The notes under the pieces are model-generated. The model did no database searches. It was given only the letters and a program-made list of their open reading frames with translations, and was not told the DNA's origin. The position numbers and the translations under genes are program-made. From Bacteroidota bacterium (GTDB lineage Bacteria > Bacteroidota > Bacteroidia > B-17B0 > Aurantibacillaceae), in assembly GCA_029237825.1 (NCBI GenBank), contig JAQZBQ010000002.1:372001-436000 (forward strand): DNA of 64,000 bases, in the 5' to 3' direction. Shown piece after piece: positions 14,379-23,218 of this stretch (its first letter is position 1; each line of letters begins with the position of its first letter).

Positions 14379-16772
14379 TTATATCCTGATACCTATTATT
14401 GTTACATCATCCACCTGCTCCAGATCGCCTTTCCATTGGTTAAACCGGTCTTTTATAATTTTTTCCTGGTGGCTTAAAGGATGTGATTGGATTTCTAATA
14501 GCATTTCTTTGAGTTGTTTGTATTTAAATTTCTTCCCTTTAGTTCCCCCAAACTGGTCTGCATATCCGTCTGTCATCGTATAGATTACATCATTTTCCTG
14601 TATCGGAATAATGTGCTGTTTAAACGGCTTTAAATCTTTTCCGAAAATTCCTACCGGTTGTTTATCACCTTTGTATTCGGTAAGCTCGAAGTTGAATCCA
14701 TTTTTCCGAATCAGATAAAAGCTATGGTTTGCGGCAGCATAATGAAGTGTCATAAGGTTCTTGTCAATCACGCAAACCGTCATATCCATGCCATCCTGTT
14801 GTTCTCCGGATAACCCCTTTTGTCTTAACGCAGTAATCACTTTTTTTCTCAATCGGCTTAATATTAAGGCTGGCTCAGTAAGATCGTGTTCATTTATGAT
14901 TTCATTTAAAAGGGAAACACCCAACATGCTCATAAATCCTCCCGGTACGCCGTGACCTGTACAATCCGCCGTAGCAAAAATAATCTTGCCGTTCTTTTCT
15001 GTAATCCAGAAAAAGTCGCCACTGATGATATCTTTAGGTTCAAAAACGATGAATGACTCGCGGAAGTAGGCTTGAAATTCCTCCTTGAGCGGCATCATCG
15101 CGGTCTGGATTTTTCTGGCGTACTTTATACTGTCTGTAATTTCTTTATTTTTTTGATGAATGGTGCCATGTTGGGCTTCAATGATATCAGTTTTTTCTAT
15201 GAGTTGATAATTTTTAAGGTTGAGGTCGGAGTTTAAATATTGTAATTTTTTTTCTGAATTTATTTTTAAACGGTATTGATATAAACCAAAAATTAAGAGT
15301 GCAGTAAGAATTACCAAACCCACAACGCTCAACAGAATGATTATTTTTTGCTTCCTGCTTTCGGCGTTTGTTTCGGCCAGTTTTTTTGCGACTTCAAGTT
15401 TTTGTATTTCCTGTTTTTTATTGAAGTTAAACTCCAGTTCTTTTCTCACAATTTCTTTGGTCTTATCAATGTTGTATAAACTGTCCCTGAGAACAATAAA
15501 TTGTTTGTAGTGAAAAAGCGCTTTAGTTGAATTATTGGCCTTATCGTAGGAACTGCTTAGTACATGGTGAGCTTCTTTTATAAGATACGGAAGGTTTAAT
15601 TGTATGCCAGACTGTAAGGCGCGCATGCCAGTTTCTATTGCCGCCGGATAGTTTCCCTGTAGGAAATTTATTTGAGTGAGCACAAGTTTCGCTGAAACAA
15701 GGCCTTCTTCGTCGCCGATTGCTTTACGGATGTCAAAACAACTATCTAAATGTAGTTTTGCTGCTTCAAAATTTCCTGTGGAACTAAAGTTTTTAGCGAT
15801 GTTTTCGTGTACTTCTGCGATCCTATTTTTGATGTTTAGTTTTTTACTAATTTCCAATGCACTAAAATGGTAGTTAAGCGCTTTATTAAAGTCTCCTTTT
15901 TCCTGATAGATTTCGCCTAAGTTAGTGAGCCTTCCCGAAACACATTGGAGATCATTTATATCATTACAGATATCGAGGCTTTTTAATTCGGAGGCAAGGG
16001 CTTTATCAGATTCACCAATGTCGATGTATATTTTATATAAGCTGAGGTAAGAATTGGCAAGTCCACGTTTATCGCCTGTTTGTTCCCGTAGTGAAATGCT
16101 TTTCTGGATGAATTCAATTCCCTGCATATAATCTCCGAGATGTGCATAGGTCAATCCTAAAAATGAATAGCTGGCTGCTAACCCAAGGTCGTCGCCAATT
16201 TCACTTTTTATCGCAGCGCTCATTAAGAGCAATTCTTTACTTTTCGAATAAAATCCTTTATCACTATTAATTGATCCCAGAAGATAGTAAGCATTCGACA
16301 GTCCGTTTTTGTCATCAATTTCCTTTGATAGCGAGACGCTCTTATTCAATATTGTTTCCGCTTCTTTAAATTCATTAAGCGCGCTCAAGGCTTTCGCTTT
16401 TATGTTTAACGCTTTAATTACGAACCGGTTCTGATTTTCAGTATCATTTAAAAGTGAAAGTATAGAATCAGCCAGGATAACAGAAGCTTCATATTTGCTT
16501 TCATTGTAATAAATTGTTGCTTCATACGATAACAATGCAGCGTATTCCAGCTGGGATCGTTTGCTTGATGCTTTTAAACGGGTTATGATTGTTTTGGCCT
16601 CTCCGTATTTACCGGCGGTTATTAAATTGTGAATTTCAGTAAAATAGTTGTTTTGGGTTTGGTTAACTTTAAAATAATGGTCGATTAAGTCATTCTTTTC
16701 ACCACTCCTAACTTTTGTCTGGCAAAATGAATACCCACTTAACAAAAAAAATATGAAAATTAATTTCTTCAA
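14379..16772 (-). CDS. TPR-repeat sensor with SpoIIE phosphatase domain
   Basis: A 797-residue membrane protein. A signal peptide (KKLIFIFFLLSGYSFCQ) is followed by about nine tetratricopeptide repeats (residues 40-430; units such as GLSNAYYLLGSINSDKGFYSKSKELL), one membrane helix (about 475-500), a short coiled coil, and a C-terminal SpoIIE/PP2C-type phosphatase domain (about 545-797: SIKYARKIQTAMMP, DIISGDFFW, FATADCTGHGVPGGFMSMLGVSLL, MTDGYADQFGG, VDDVTIIGIRI). The acidic metal-binding residues of the family are present. Such proteins sense periplasmic signals and dephosphorylate a cytoplasmic partner, often an anti-anti-sigma factor. It starts at TTG 16772, supported by the signal peptide, 13 bp after the flavoprotein gene, in an operon with it. 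No anti-sigma partner is nearby. Confidence 0.88.
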   Translation of the reverse strand: MKKLIFIFFLLSGYSFCQTKVRSGEKNDLIDHYFKVNQTQNNYFTEIHNLITAGKYGEAKTIITRLKASSKRSQLEYAALLSYEATIYYNESKYEASVILADSILSLLNDTENQNRFVIKALNIKAKALSALNEFKEAETILNKSVSLSKEIDDKNGLSNAYYLLGSINSDKGFYSKSKELLLMSAAIKSEIGDDLGLAASYSFLGLTYAHLGDYMQGIEFIQKSISLREQTGDKRGLANSYLSLYKIYIDIGESDKALASELKSLDICNDINDLQCVSGRLTNLGEIYQEKGDFNKALNYHFSALEISKKLNIKNRIAEVHENIAKNFSSTGNFEAAKLHLDSCFDIRKAIGDEEGLVSAKLVLTQINFLQGNYPAAIETGMRALQSGIQLNLPYLIKEAHHVLSSSYDKANNSTKALFHYKQFIVLRDSLYNIDKTKEIVRKELEFNFNKKQEIQKLEVAKKLAETNAESRKQKIIILLSVVGLVILTALLIFGLYQYRLKINSEKKLQYLNSDLNLKNYQLIEKTDIIEAQHGTIHQKNKEITDSIKYARKIQTAMMPLKEEFQAYFRESFIVFEPKDIISGDFFWITEKNGKIIFATADCTGHGVPGGFMSMLGVSLLNEIINEHDLTEPALILSRLRKKVITALRQKGLSGEQQDGMDMTVCVIDKNLMTLHYAAANHSFYLIRKNGFNFELTEYKGDKQPVGIFGKDLKPFKQHIIPIQENDVIYTMTDGYADQFGGTKGKKFKYKQLKEMLLEIQSHPLSHQEKIIKDRFNQWKGDLEQVDDVTIIGIRI

Positions 16773-16785
16773 ATGGCAATTGCGT

Positions 16786-18261
16786 CTAAAGAAGTGATTC
16801 TACCGGCGTACAAACGTTGTTTTCACAAACGTAACATTTCAGTTTATCTTTAAAAACAGTAGATTTATAAATGGATTTTCCAAGCAACATCCTTAAACAT
16901 TCCTGAACACCTTCAATGATGCTGGGATGCGGATGCATCATATCGGCCAATTCACGAATACCCTGATTGGTGTGGATCAGGTAAGCCACGGCCTGGATAG
17001 CAGAACTTGCATGTTCTCCAACTACACGCATTCCCAGGATGCGCATTCCGTTGTCGTTTGTAACAATAATTTTAAAAAATCCTTTTGTTTGCCGCATAGC
17101 AATTGCCCTGGCGTTGGTACTGAAATCCACTTTAACAACTTTATGAGGAATGCCTTTTTTGTCGCAGTCATGGGGACTAAGACCTACGCTGGCCACCTCC
17201 GGATTTAAGAACATAATAGTTGAGATATTTTCGTATGAAAGTGGTTTCACAGTGGGTCCGAACATTCGTACAACTGCATGACGCGCTTCCCTTTCGCCTA
17301 CATTTACCAATGCCATCGCTGTAGTTACATCGCCCGCGACGTAAATGTTTGAAACATTTGTCTGCGTATCATCATTGGCAATACTACCTCTTTCATTCAA
17401 CTTAACACCAACTTTTTCAAGATTCAAGTGTTCAACGTTTGCAACACGACCAACCGATATCAAAGCTTTGTCTACAGTAATGATTTCTGTTCGGCCGTCT
17501 TTATATTCAAGTTCATACTCAACCTTTCCATTAATAACTTCCATCCTTTTTAAAGATGATCGATGATGTACTGTTGCCCCATGTTTTTCAAGGCTTTCAC
17601 GTATCATTTCTGATATATCGGTGTCTTCAAAAGGTAAAATACGATCTGCTTTGTCAATGAGGTAAACTTTCGTTTTTCCGAGGTTTGAAAAAATAGTTGC
17701 GAACTCACAACCAATAACACCAGCACCCAAGACCACCAGGCTTTCAGGCAGTTCTTTTAAATTTTTAACCCCATCACTGGTGAGGATGGTTTGTTCGTCA
17801 ATTGCTATATGGGATAAATATCGCGGACGGCTACCCGTAGCTATCAGTATATGGTCTCCGCTGACAAGTTTATTACTTCCATCATCTTTTTTTATCGCAA
17901 TGGTATTTCTATCCAGAAATGAAGCACAGCCTTTCTCATAGCTGAGCATTTCGGGAAATTTTTTCTGTAGCAAATTCAAATGAACAGTCATTTGTGTTTT
18001 CCGTTCAAAAACCGCCTCTTTTATTTTCCGTTCCATATCGGCATAATCGGCCTGGTAGTCAGGTATCATTTCGCGAATCGAGGAAACCTTCTGCGAATAT
18101 TCCCACATGGTTTTTGAAGTTAAGACACCATCATATACTCCGGCACCGCCAAGACGCTTTTTTTCAATTAATAGCACTTTCTTTTTAAAATCGAGTGCAC
18201 GCATCACTCCTGCATATCCGCTTGGCCCTCCACCAATCACTATTAAATCGTAATGTTCCAT
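16786..18261 (-). CDS. FAD-dependent pyridine nucleotide-disulfide oxidoreductase family protein lacking the redox cysteines
   Basis: A 491-residue flavoprotein of the dihydrolipoamide dehydrogenase/soluble transhydrogenase family. It has the N-terminal dinucleotide motif GGGPSGY (10-16), a second NAD(P) motif (LGAGVIGCEFA), YVAGDVTTAM and a C-terminal dimerisation domain with the HPHPSIIE segment that normally holds the catalytic His-Glu pair. The active-site motif GGTCxNVGCxPSK reads GGAGVYDGVLTSK (38-50), so both redox cysteines are replaced (Gly41, Val46). Disulfide reduction is therefore unlikely; a transhydrogenase-like or other NAD(P)H reaction is possible. The C-terminal tail adds three cysteines (KCYVCENNVC). 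It begins 3 bp after the M1 peptidase stop and precedes the TPR-SpoIIE gene by 13 bp. Confidence 0.8.
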   Translation of the reverse strand: MEHYDLIVIGGGPSGYAGVMRALDFKKKVLLIEKKRLGGAGVYDGVLTSKTMWEYSQKVSSIREMIPDYQADYADMERKIKEAVFERKTQMTVHLNLLQKKFPEMLSYEKGCASFLDRNTIAIKKDDGSNKLVSGDHILIATGSRPRYLSHIAIDEQTILTSDGVKNLKELPESLVVLGAGVIGCEFATIFSNLGKTKVYLIDKADRILPFEDTDISEMIRESLEKHGATVHHRSSLKRMEVINGKVEYELEYKDGRTEIITVDKALISVGRVANVEHLNLEKVGVKLNERGSIANDDTQTNVSNIYVAGDVTTAMALVNVGEREARHAVVRMFGPTVKPLSYENISTIMFLNPEVASVGLSPHDCDKKGIPHKVVKVDFSTNARAIAMRQTKGFFKIIVTNDNGMRILGMRVVGEHASSAIQAVAYLIHTNQGIRELADMMHPHPSIIEGVQECLRMLLGKSIYKSTVFKDKLKCYVCENNVCTPVESLL

Positions 18262-18264
18262 AAT

Positions 18265-21200
18265 TTAAAAAGCGCGATTAATTCCTACCATCCACCTGAA
18301 TTGGAAATAATCCTTTTCAGCAAATGGCAATCGGTTGATGAACAATGGCATATCGAAACGAATAGTAAGGGGTTTAATACCATAAAGCGGCCCCCATTTT
18401 TGAATACTTACTGCAACACCCACGCCTGCGTCTGCAATGATATCTGACATAACTGTTGCTTTAGTTGGTGCGTTCGTATTGATGGTTCCCGCATCACCAA
18501 AAAGATAGGGATTAATTTTAAGGGTATTGTTTAATTTTTTAATGTTCATGAAACCAAACAATTCTCCAAATTCAATTTCAACACTAGCAGAGGCTCCTGT
18601 TGTACCTTTATAATTGCTTACAATAAGCCCTTTATCATCTGTTGCGGTTAAGACATATCCTGAATAACCCCTTAAATTTAGTCCGCCACCGGATGTGAAG
18701 TGATTCGTCATTGCACCGTATTGCCCCCATTCAGGTGGGATGAAACCCATTGAACGGGTATACTTATTTTCCATCAGGTCTTCCGGATTGGCCCCCGCAG
18801 CAAACAACATAGATTCATCAGCTAGTTTTGTGCCGAACCCTAATTGTGCAAATACGCGGGTGTTGAGGTTGATTTTCCCAAGATCATTTTTATTGATGGC
18901 AGTGTATTGAAGATTTGAATAATCATAATCACGCGTTAGGGCGCTGGCACGCATGTTCAGGTTCATGAAGCCAATACCTCTATGGTAATTATAATTATGA
19001 TCTATACCAACATTTAAATAGCTGTTCATTTTTTGAATTTGCCATTCATTTCGGTTAATCAAATAAACCAAATCATTTGGCATATCCCTGACCATTGCCT
19101 TATACTGAATATAAATCCTGTTTTTGTCGTTATTGCTCTTCTTCTCGAAGCCCACCAAACCGCTTTCCAAACCATCCAATGATTTTAAAGTCATGTATAC
19201 ATTTGATTTTTTAATAAATTTTGATGTGGAAGTTCTGTAGTTTAAGAGGAAGGAAAAAACATTATAGTTATTAATTTTATCTGTACTGTCAAGATAGGCT
19301 TGACCTAAACCAGAACTAAACCAGGTCGTTATATCAAATACATGTTTGGTGTTCATGTAACCACCATTTAAATGGGCGCCGATTTTTATACCATCGTAAC
19401 CATTATACCAAAGGCTCGGGCGTGCTTTTAATTCATAATGTTTCCAATCTAACGGATTATAAATTTTCGAGTCGAATGTAACATTCACTTTATGATGTTT
19501 TACATTGTTCATCATATCAACATCTGCCAATCTTCTTGATGGATCAATGATGACATTTTTTAACTTTCCTTCAACTTTTACTTTTGCAGTATATGTTGGT
19601 TTTACTTTCCCCCATCCAATCCATCTCGGCAATACGTTTGATTTTACAGGTTTTTCAAACCAGGTATTTGGGATGTAATAATGGTAGGCTGAATCGTTTT
19701 TATCTAGCACCGTAAAATCAATAGGCATCTGCATATCACCTTTACGTTTAAATTTTATGAAATACTCTCCTTTTTCTTTTCCCTTTTTTATACGCCCAAT
19801 TTTATAATCAATTTTTTTGGTGGTTTCCAACCATTGGTCAAAAAACCAGTTTAAATCAACGCCGCTATATTGAATGACAGAATTCCTGAAATCCTCCGGG
19901 TAAGGATGGGCAAATTTCCATTGGTTAAAATAGTGCTGCATACATTTGTCAAAAAGAGCACGGCCTAAAACATATTCCAGGTTTTTTAACATCGCAGCGG
20001 TTTTTGTATACACGGCACTGTATCCGCCACCATGGCGAATTCCTCCATTATAGTCATCACTATGTGTATTTAAAGTCACTTCTTCGCCACGCACAGTAAC
20101 GGCATTCATATAACCGTTATAAATCTGGTCATCGAGGATTCGGTTTTGCTCTGTAAACCTTCTAACATATTTACTTTTTGGTTGCTGTTCAATTTTATTT
20201 GGACCATCAATGAATTGGTAAGTGTCCGCAGTATAAAACTGTGTGAAACCTTCATCTAAAAATGCACGGTAGGTTTCATTGTTACCTACCATTCCAAAGA
20301 ACCAGTTATGCGTTACTTCATGAATCAGTAAATCCCTGTAGTTTGGGTCATAACCGCCATCCAGGGTAAGCATCGGATATTCAACTCCATCCTGGGCATC
20401 GGCACAAATAATTTTAGGATAATGATAAGGTCCAATATTATAAGAATTCACTTCAAGGATTTTTGCGATGTATTGAGGACAGCTTTGCCACCCGGCCGCA
20501 TGTGGTTCCTGAACCAACGCAACGCACTTAACTCCATGCCAGTTATATTCACCAATGCGGTAGGTAGGATCAGCGGTAAGTGCAAAGTCGTGAACATTAA
20601 GCGCTGAAAATTTCCACGTTTTTGTGCTGCCATCCCGTTTAATAATTGTGCTTGGGGGCGAATTCCAGGGTTTCTTTGCGAAATTAGCAATGTCTAATTT
20701 TTGACGAAGAGAATCAGGCAACACTTCATGTTCGTTTTGCAGTATTCCAGTTGCGTCCAGTACGTAATGGTTTGGTAAGGTAAATTCAATATAGAACGAA
20801 CCAAAATCCCCGTAAAACTCATGATCCATATGTTGGTCGGTGTCCCAACCAAACTTCCTGTCGTACACAGAAATTCTTGGATACCAATGTGTAACATCAT
20901 AATGCTTATTACCAAAAGCGTTAAACATTTTCATACGGTTTCGAATTACTTCCCTTGCGTAATACGTTTTAAAATCAATGTTGAAGGTGATGGATTCGCC
21001 CGGTTTAAGCGGACGCTCAAGGTGTACCTTCAAAATGGTGTTGTCAAGTTCCGTTTTTAATTCAATATTTCCAGTTTTAACGCTCAGTACTTCTGTTCCC
21101 TTTCCATCTTTACGGTGCTTGTTAAATTTAAGGTGGTAGTTGTTATTCTTGTATAGGTCTGCCAGGTAAGAATCTTTTGTTTGGGCATTGTTATAAAGAT

Positions 21201-21459
21201 GGAAATAAACAAAATACAATTCTTTTGGAGAATTATTCCAATAGGTCAATTCCTCATAACCGGTAATAATATCTGAGGTATCATTTAAAGATGCTTTTAT
21301 TGAATAATGCACATCCTGTTGCCAGTAATCGGCAAATGGCTTTCTGTTTTTCCAATACAATGGATTGGTTTGAGAACGGTAATCAATGTATTCGTTTTGA
21401 GCATCGATGCTTGAAACAAAAATAAACACGATGAAAAGTAGTAGAAAATTTTTCTTCAT
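18265..21459 (-). CDS. M1-family metallopeptidase with putative C-terminal Omp85-like barrel
   Basis: A 1064-residue protein with a signal peptide (to SSIDAQ). Residues about 40-620 are an M1 aminopeptidase: the zinc motif HEVTH at 380-384 with the third ligand Glu403 exactly 19 residues on, GVEYPM in the place of GxMEN, and a Tyr-rich segment near 478. Residues about 670-1064 are alternating aromatic beta-strands with Omp85-like marks: LRGY at 929-932 (the L6 motif of BamA/TamA is VRGF or similar), FGDAG around 989, and a final strand FQFRWMVGINRAF ending in Phe. I infer a peptidase anchored in the outer membrane by a barrel. It is read before the flavoprotein gene (3-bp gap). The peptidase part is firm; the barrel is inference. 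Confidence 0.82.
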   Translation of the reverse strand: MKKNFLLLFIVFIFVSSIDAQNEYIDYRSQTNPLYWKNRKPFADYWQQDVHYSIKASLNDTSDIITGYEELTYWNNSPKELYFVYFHLYNNAQTKDSYLADLYKNNNYHLKFNKHRKDGKGTEVLSVKTGNIELKTELDNTILKVHLERPLKPGESITFNIDFKTYYAREVIRNRMKMFNAFGNKHYDVTHWYPRISVYDRKFGWDTDQHMDHEFYGDFGSFYIEFTLPNHYVLDATGILQNEHEVLPDSLRQKLDIANFAKKPWNSPPSTIIKRDGSTKTWKFSALNVHDFALTADPTYRIGEYNWHGVKCVALVQEPHAAGWQSCPQYIAKILEVNSYNIGPYHYPKIICADAQDGVEYPMLTLDGGYDPNYRDLLIHEVTHNWFFGMVGNNETYRAFLDEGFTQFYTADTYQFIDGPNKIEQQPKSKYVRRFTEQNRILDDQIYNGYMNAVTVRGEEVTLNTHSDDYNGGIRHGGGYSAVYTKTAAMLKNLEYVLGRALFDKCMQHYFNQWKFAHPYPEDFRNSVIQYSGVDLNWFFDQWLETTKKIDYKIGRIKKGKEKGEYFIKFKRKGDMQMPIDFTVLDKNDSAYHYYIPNTWFEKPVKSNVLPRWIGWGKVKPTYTAKVKVEGKLKNVIIDPSRRLADVDMMNNVKHHKVNVTFDSKIYNPLDWKHYELKARPSLWYNGYDGIKIGAHLNGGYMNTKHVFDITTWFSSGLGQAYLDSTDKINNYNVFSFLLNYRTSTSKFIKKSNVYMTLKSLDGLESGLVGFEKKSNNDKNRIYIQYKAMVRDMPNDLVYLINRNEWQIQKMNSYLNVGIDHNYNYHRGIGFMNLNMRASALTRDYDYSNLQYTAINKNDLGKINLNTRVFAQLGFGTKLADESMLFAAGANPEDLMENKYTRSMGFIPPEWGQYGAMTNHFTSGGGLNLRGYSGYVLTATDDKGLIVSNYKGTTGASASVEIEFGELFGFMNIKKLNNTLKINPYLFGDAGTINTNAPTKATVMSDIIADAGVGVAVSIQKWGPLYGIKPLTIRFDMPLFINRLPFAEKDYFQFRWMVGINRAF

Positions 21460-21573
21460 AAAGCAATAAATAACCCTTTAAATATAGGTATTTTATCGAA
21501 AAAGTAAAGAAAGGAATGTTGCCACGTTGTGTGTGGGGTTTGTAAATTTTTAAGCCAAAAAGGGGAGAGGAAT

Positions 21574-22308
21574 TTACTCAATAAGCGATAAAAATTTCTC
21601 CATGGCTCTGCGTTTGTCCTTGTCAAGATGGTAGGAAATTTTGTTGGTGAGATAGTCAAGCGCTTTATTTCCCAAAGCCAGATTTGGTTTTTCCTCTACC
21701 GCTTCTTGAATGTGTGTTATTCCATACGCCAGGGCTTCATTGAATTCTTTTAAAAATTCATCTTCCAGTTTAACATTGCTCACCCAGCAGGCAAAAACAA
21801 ATGGAAGGCCGGTAAATTTTTGCCATTCGTCAGCTAAGTCATATTGATAGGGATAATGTGTTAATTCGAAAGTTCGGTCACCGATGATCACTGCTCCTGT
21901 TGTACCGGTAATCTGTTGTTCAAAGCCTTTCCCTCCGTTCACAAATTCAATATCCTTTTTCCAAAAATGCTTGTTTAAAACCTGAACCAGCGTAACAGAT
22001 GTTCGGGATTGATAATCCAAAAGCACATGAGTTAATTCTTCCAGGGGTTTTTCTGAGAACAGTTTCACGCTATCTACTTTTCCAACTGCGCCGATACAAA
22101 AATCAGTGATGATGTGATACGATTCCAGTTTAGGTAAAATAGCTACAGGCACAAGACCAATTTCTACTTTTTTGTCCCTGAGTTTTTGAGCGCATACACT
22201 CGGTATATCGAGTTCCTGATTAATTTTAGTCTTAAAGTTAGTATGGTTAATGCCGTATAAAAACGGAGTGGTGTTATAGTAATTGACTATGGATACAGAG
22301 TGTTTCAT
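21574..22308 (-). CDS. mqnA: Chorismate dehydratase, futalosine menaquinone pathway
   Basis: A 244-residue MqnA. It begins MKHSVSIVNYYNTTPFLYG, matching the family opening, and has IGLVPVAILP, a DYQSRTSVTL segment, a GAVIIGDR turn and the GLPFVFACWVSN signature typical of MqnA. It converts chorismate to 3-enolpyruvylbenzoate, the first step of the futalosine route to menaquinone. Other mqn genes are absent from the window. MqnA and MqnD share a fold; the FACWVSN segment favours MqnA. It is 114 bp upstream of the M1 peptidase gene on the same strand and 73 bp downstream of the CysZ-like gene. Confidence 0.88.
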   Translation of the reverse strand: MKHSVSIVNYYNTTPFLYGINHTNFKTKINQELDIPSVCAQKLRDKKVEIGLVPVAILPKLESYHIITDFCIGAVGKVDSVKLFSEKPLEELTHVLLDYQSRTSVTLVQVLNKHFWKKDIEFVNGGKGFEQQITGTTGAVIIGDRTFELTHYPYQYDLADEWQKFTGLPFVFACWVSNVKLEDEFLKEFNEALAYGITHIQEAVEEKPNLALGNKALDYLTNKISYHLDKDKRRAMEKFLSLIE

Positions 22309-22381
22309 TTAATTCACGGGCAAGATAAGAATAGTTTTTATGCTTTGCTTTCTATCACATTTCAAATTCGCAAAAAGGAAC

Positions 22382-23170
22382 TTAAGTCTTCTTGAGATTA
22401 AGAAAACACAAAGTTGCGCCCACCACAGCTACGATGGGCCCAAACATAAGTCCGACAAAAAATGGTAACGTCATAAATAACGAATAAACCATGCCGATTC
22501 CGCAAATTAATCCTTTGTAATCACGAGCGATTTTTATACTTTGAGATATGCTTGTCTTGCGCCGTTCAAAATTGTAGTCAAACATTGTGAAACCTAAGAA
22601 ATACCAGGAAATTAACATCAGGAAAGGACCGGTAACAATTACTATCGGAGGAAAAAATAGCGTAGCAATGAAACACAGCGCAAGGAAGAAGTATTCTAAA
22701 ATCATATTCCTGAAACTCATTACAACCCCTCTGCCAATGTCTTTAAGCAATTGAGATGTTTGAAAAGGGTAGGTGATACCTGTTAGTTTTTTTTCAACAG
22801 ACTCGGATAATAAAGAAAAGAGGGGTGATAAGAAAATCAAGGTCATGTATTTAACAAAGGTTCCTGAAATAAACCAGAAGAAGATCTTGAAAATCCAAAC
22901 CAACAGGAAACTGAAATATCCTGTTAGAAAGGGTTTTGCAAAAGAGAGCAAAGCTCCGGAGTCGGGAATATCCTTGAAATTTAACTGTTGATTTATATAA
23001 TCAGAAAGGTTTATGGCAATGGCCGAAAAAAACCAGATGCTTCCAATCCACATCAACACCCATAAAATTAAGGGATAAAAGATGTAAGGCCACAAACCTT
23101 TTTCAAAGATGAGTATAAAGCCTTTAAAACAATTGTTGATTGCACTAAAAAAATCTGAAAAAAATTTCAT
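22382..23170 (-). CDS. CysZ/EI24-family membrane protein
   Basis: A 262-residue integral membrane protein from the ATG at 23170 (MKFFSDFFSAINNCFKGF); a TTG two codons earlier is less likely. It has the EI24/CysZ layout: an amphipathic N-terminal helix, a hydrophobic pair near residues 25-90, a long helical hairpin (LLSESVEKKLTGI), and helices near 150-195 and 220-255, with the YNFERRKTS and GLICGIG segments seen in the family. CysZ proteins mediate sulfate uptake in proteobacteria; in Bacteroidota the family is less well defined. It lies beside cystathionine gamma-synthase, which would fit sulfur metabolism, but the family assignment alone does not prove sulfate transport. Confidence 0.7.
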   Translation of the reverse strand: MKFFSDFFSAINNCFKGFILIFEKGLWPYIFYPLILWVLMWIGSIWFFSAIAINLSDYINQQLNFKDIPDSGALLSFAKPFLTGYFSFLLVWIFKIFFWFISGTFVKYMTLIFLSPLFSLLSESVEKKLTGITYPFQTSQLLKDIGRGVVMSFRNMILEYFFLALCFIATLFFPPIVIVTGPFLMLISWYFLGFTMFDYNFERRKTSISQSIKIARDYKGLICGIGMVYSLFMTLPFFVGLMFGPIVAVVGATLCFLNLKKT

Positions 23171-23218
23171 CGCCAAATCAGTTTAGCATCAATCTCATCC
23201 TTAGAGGATATAGATTCA

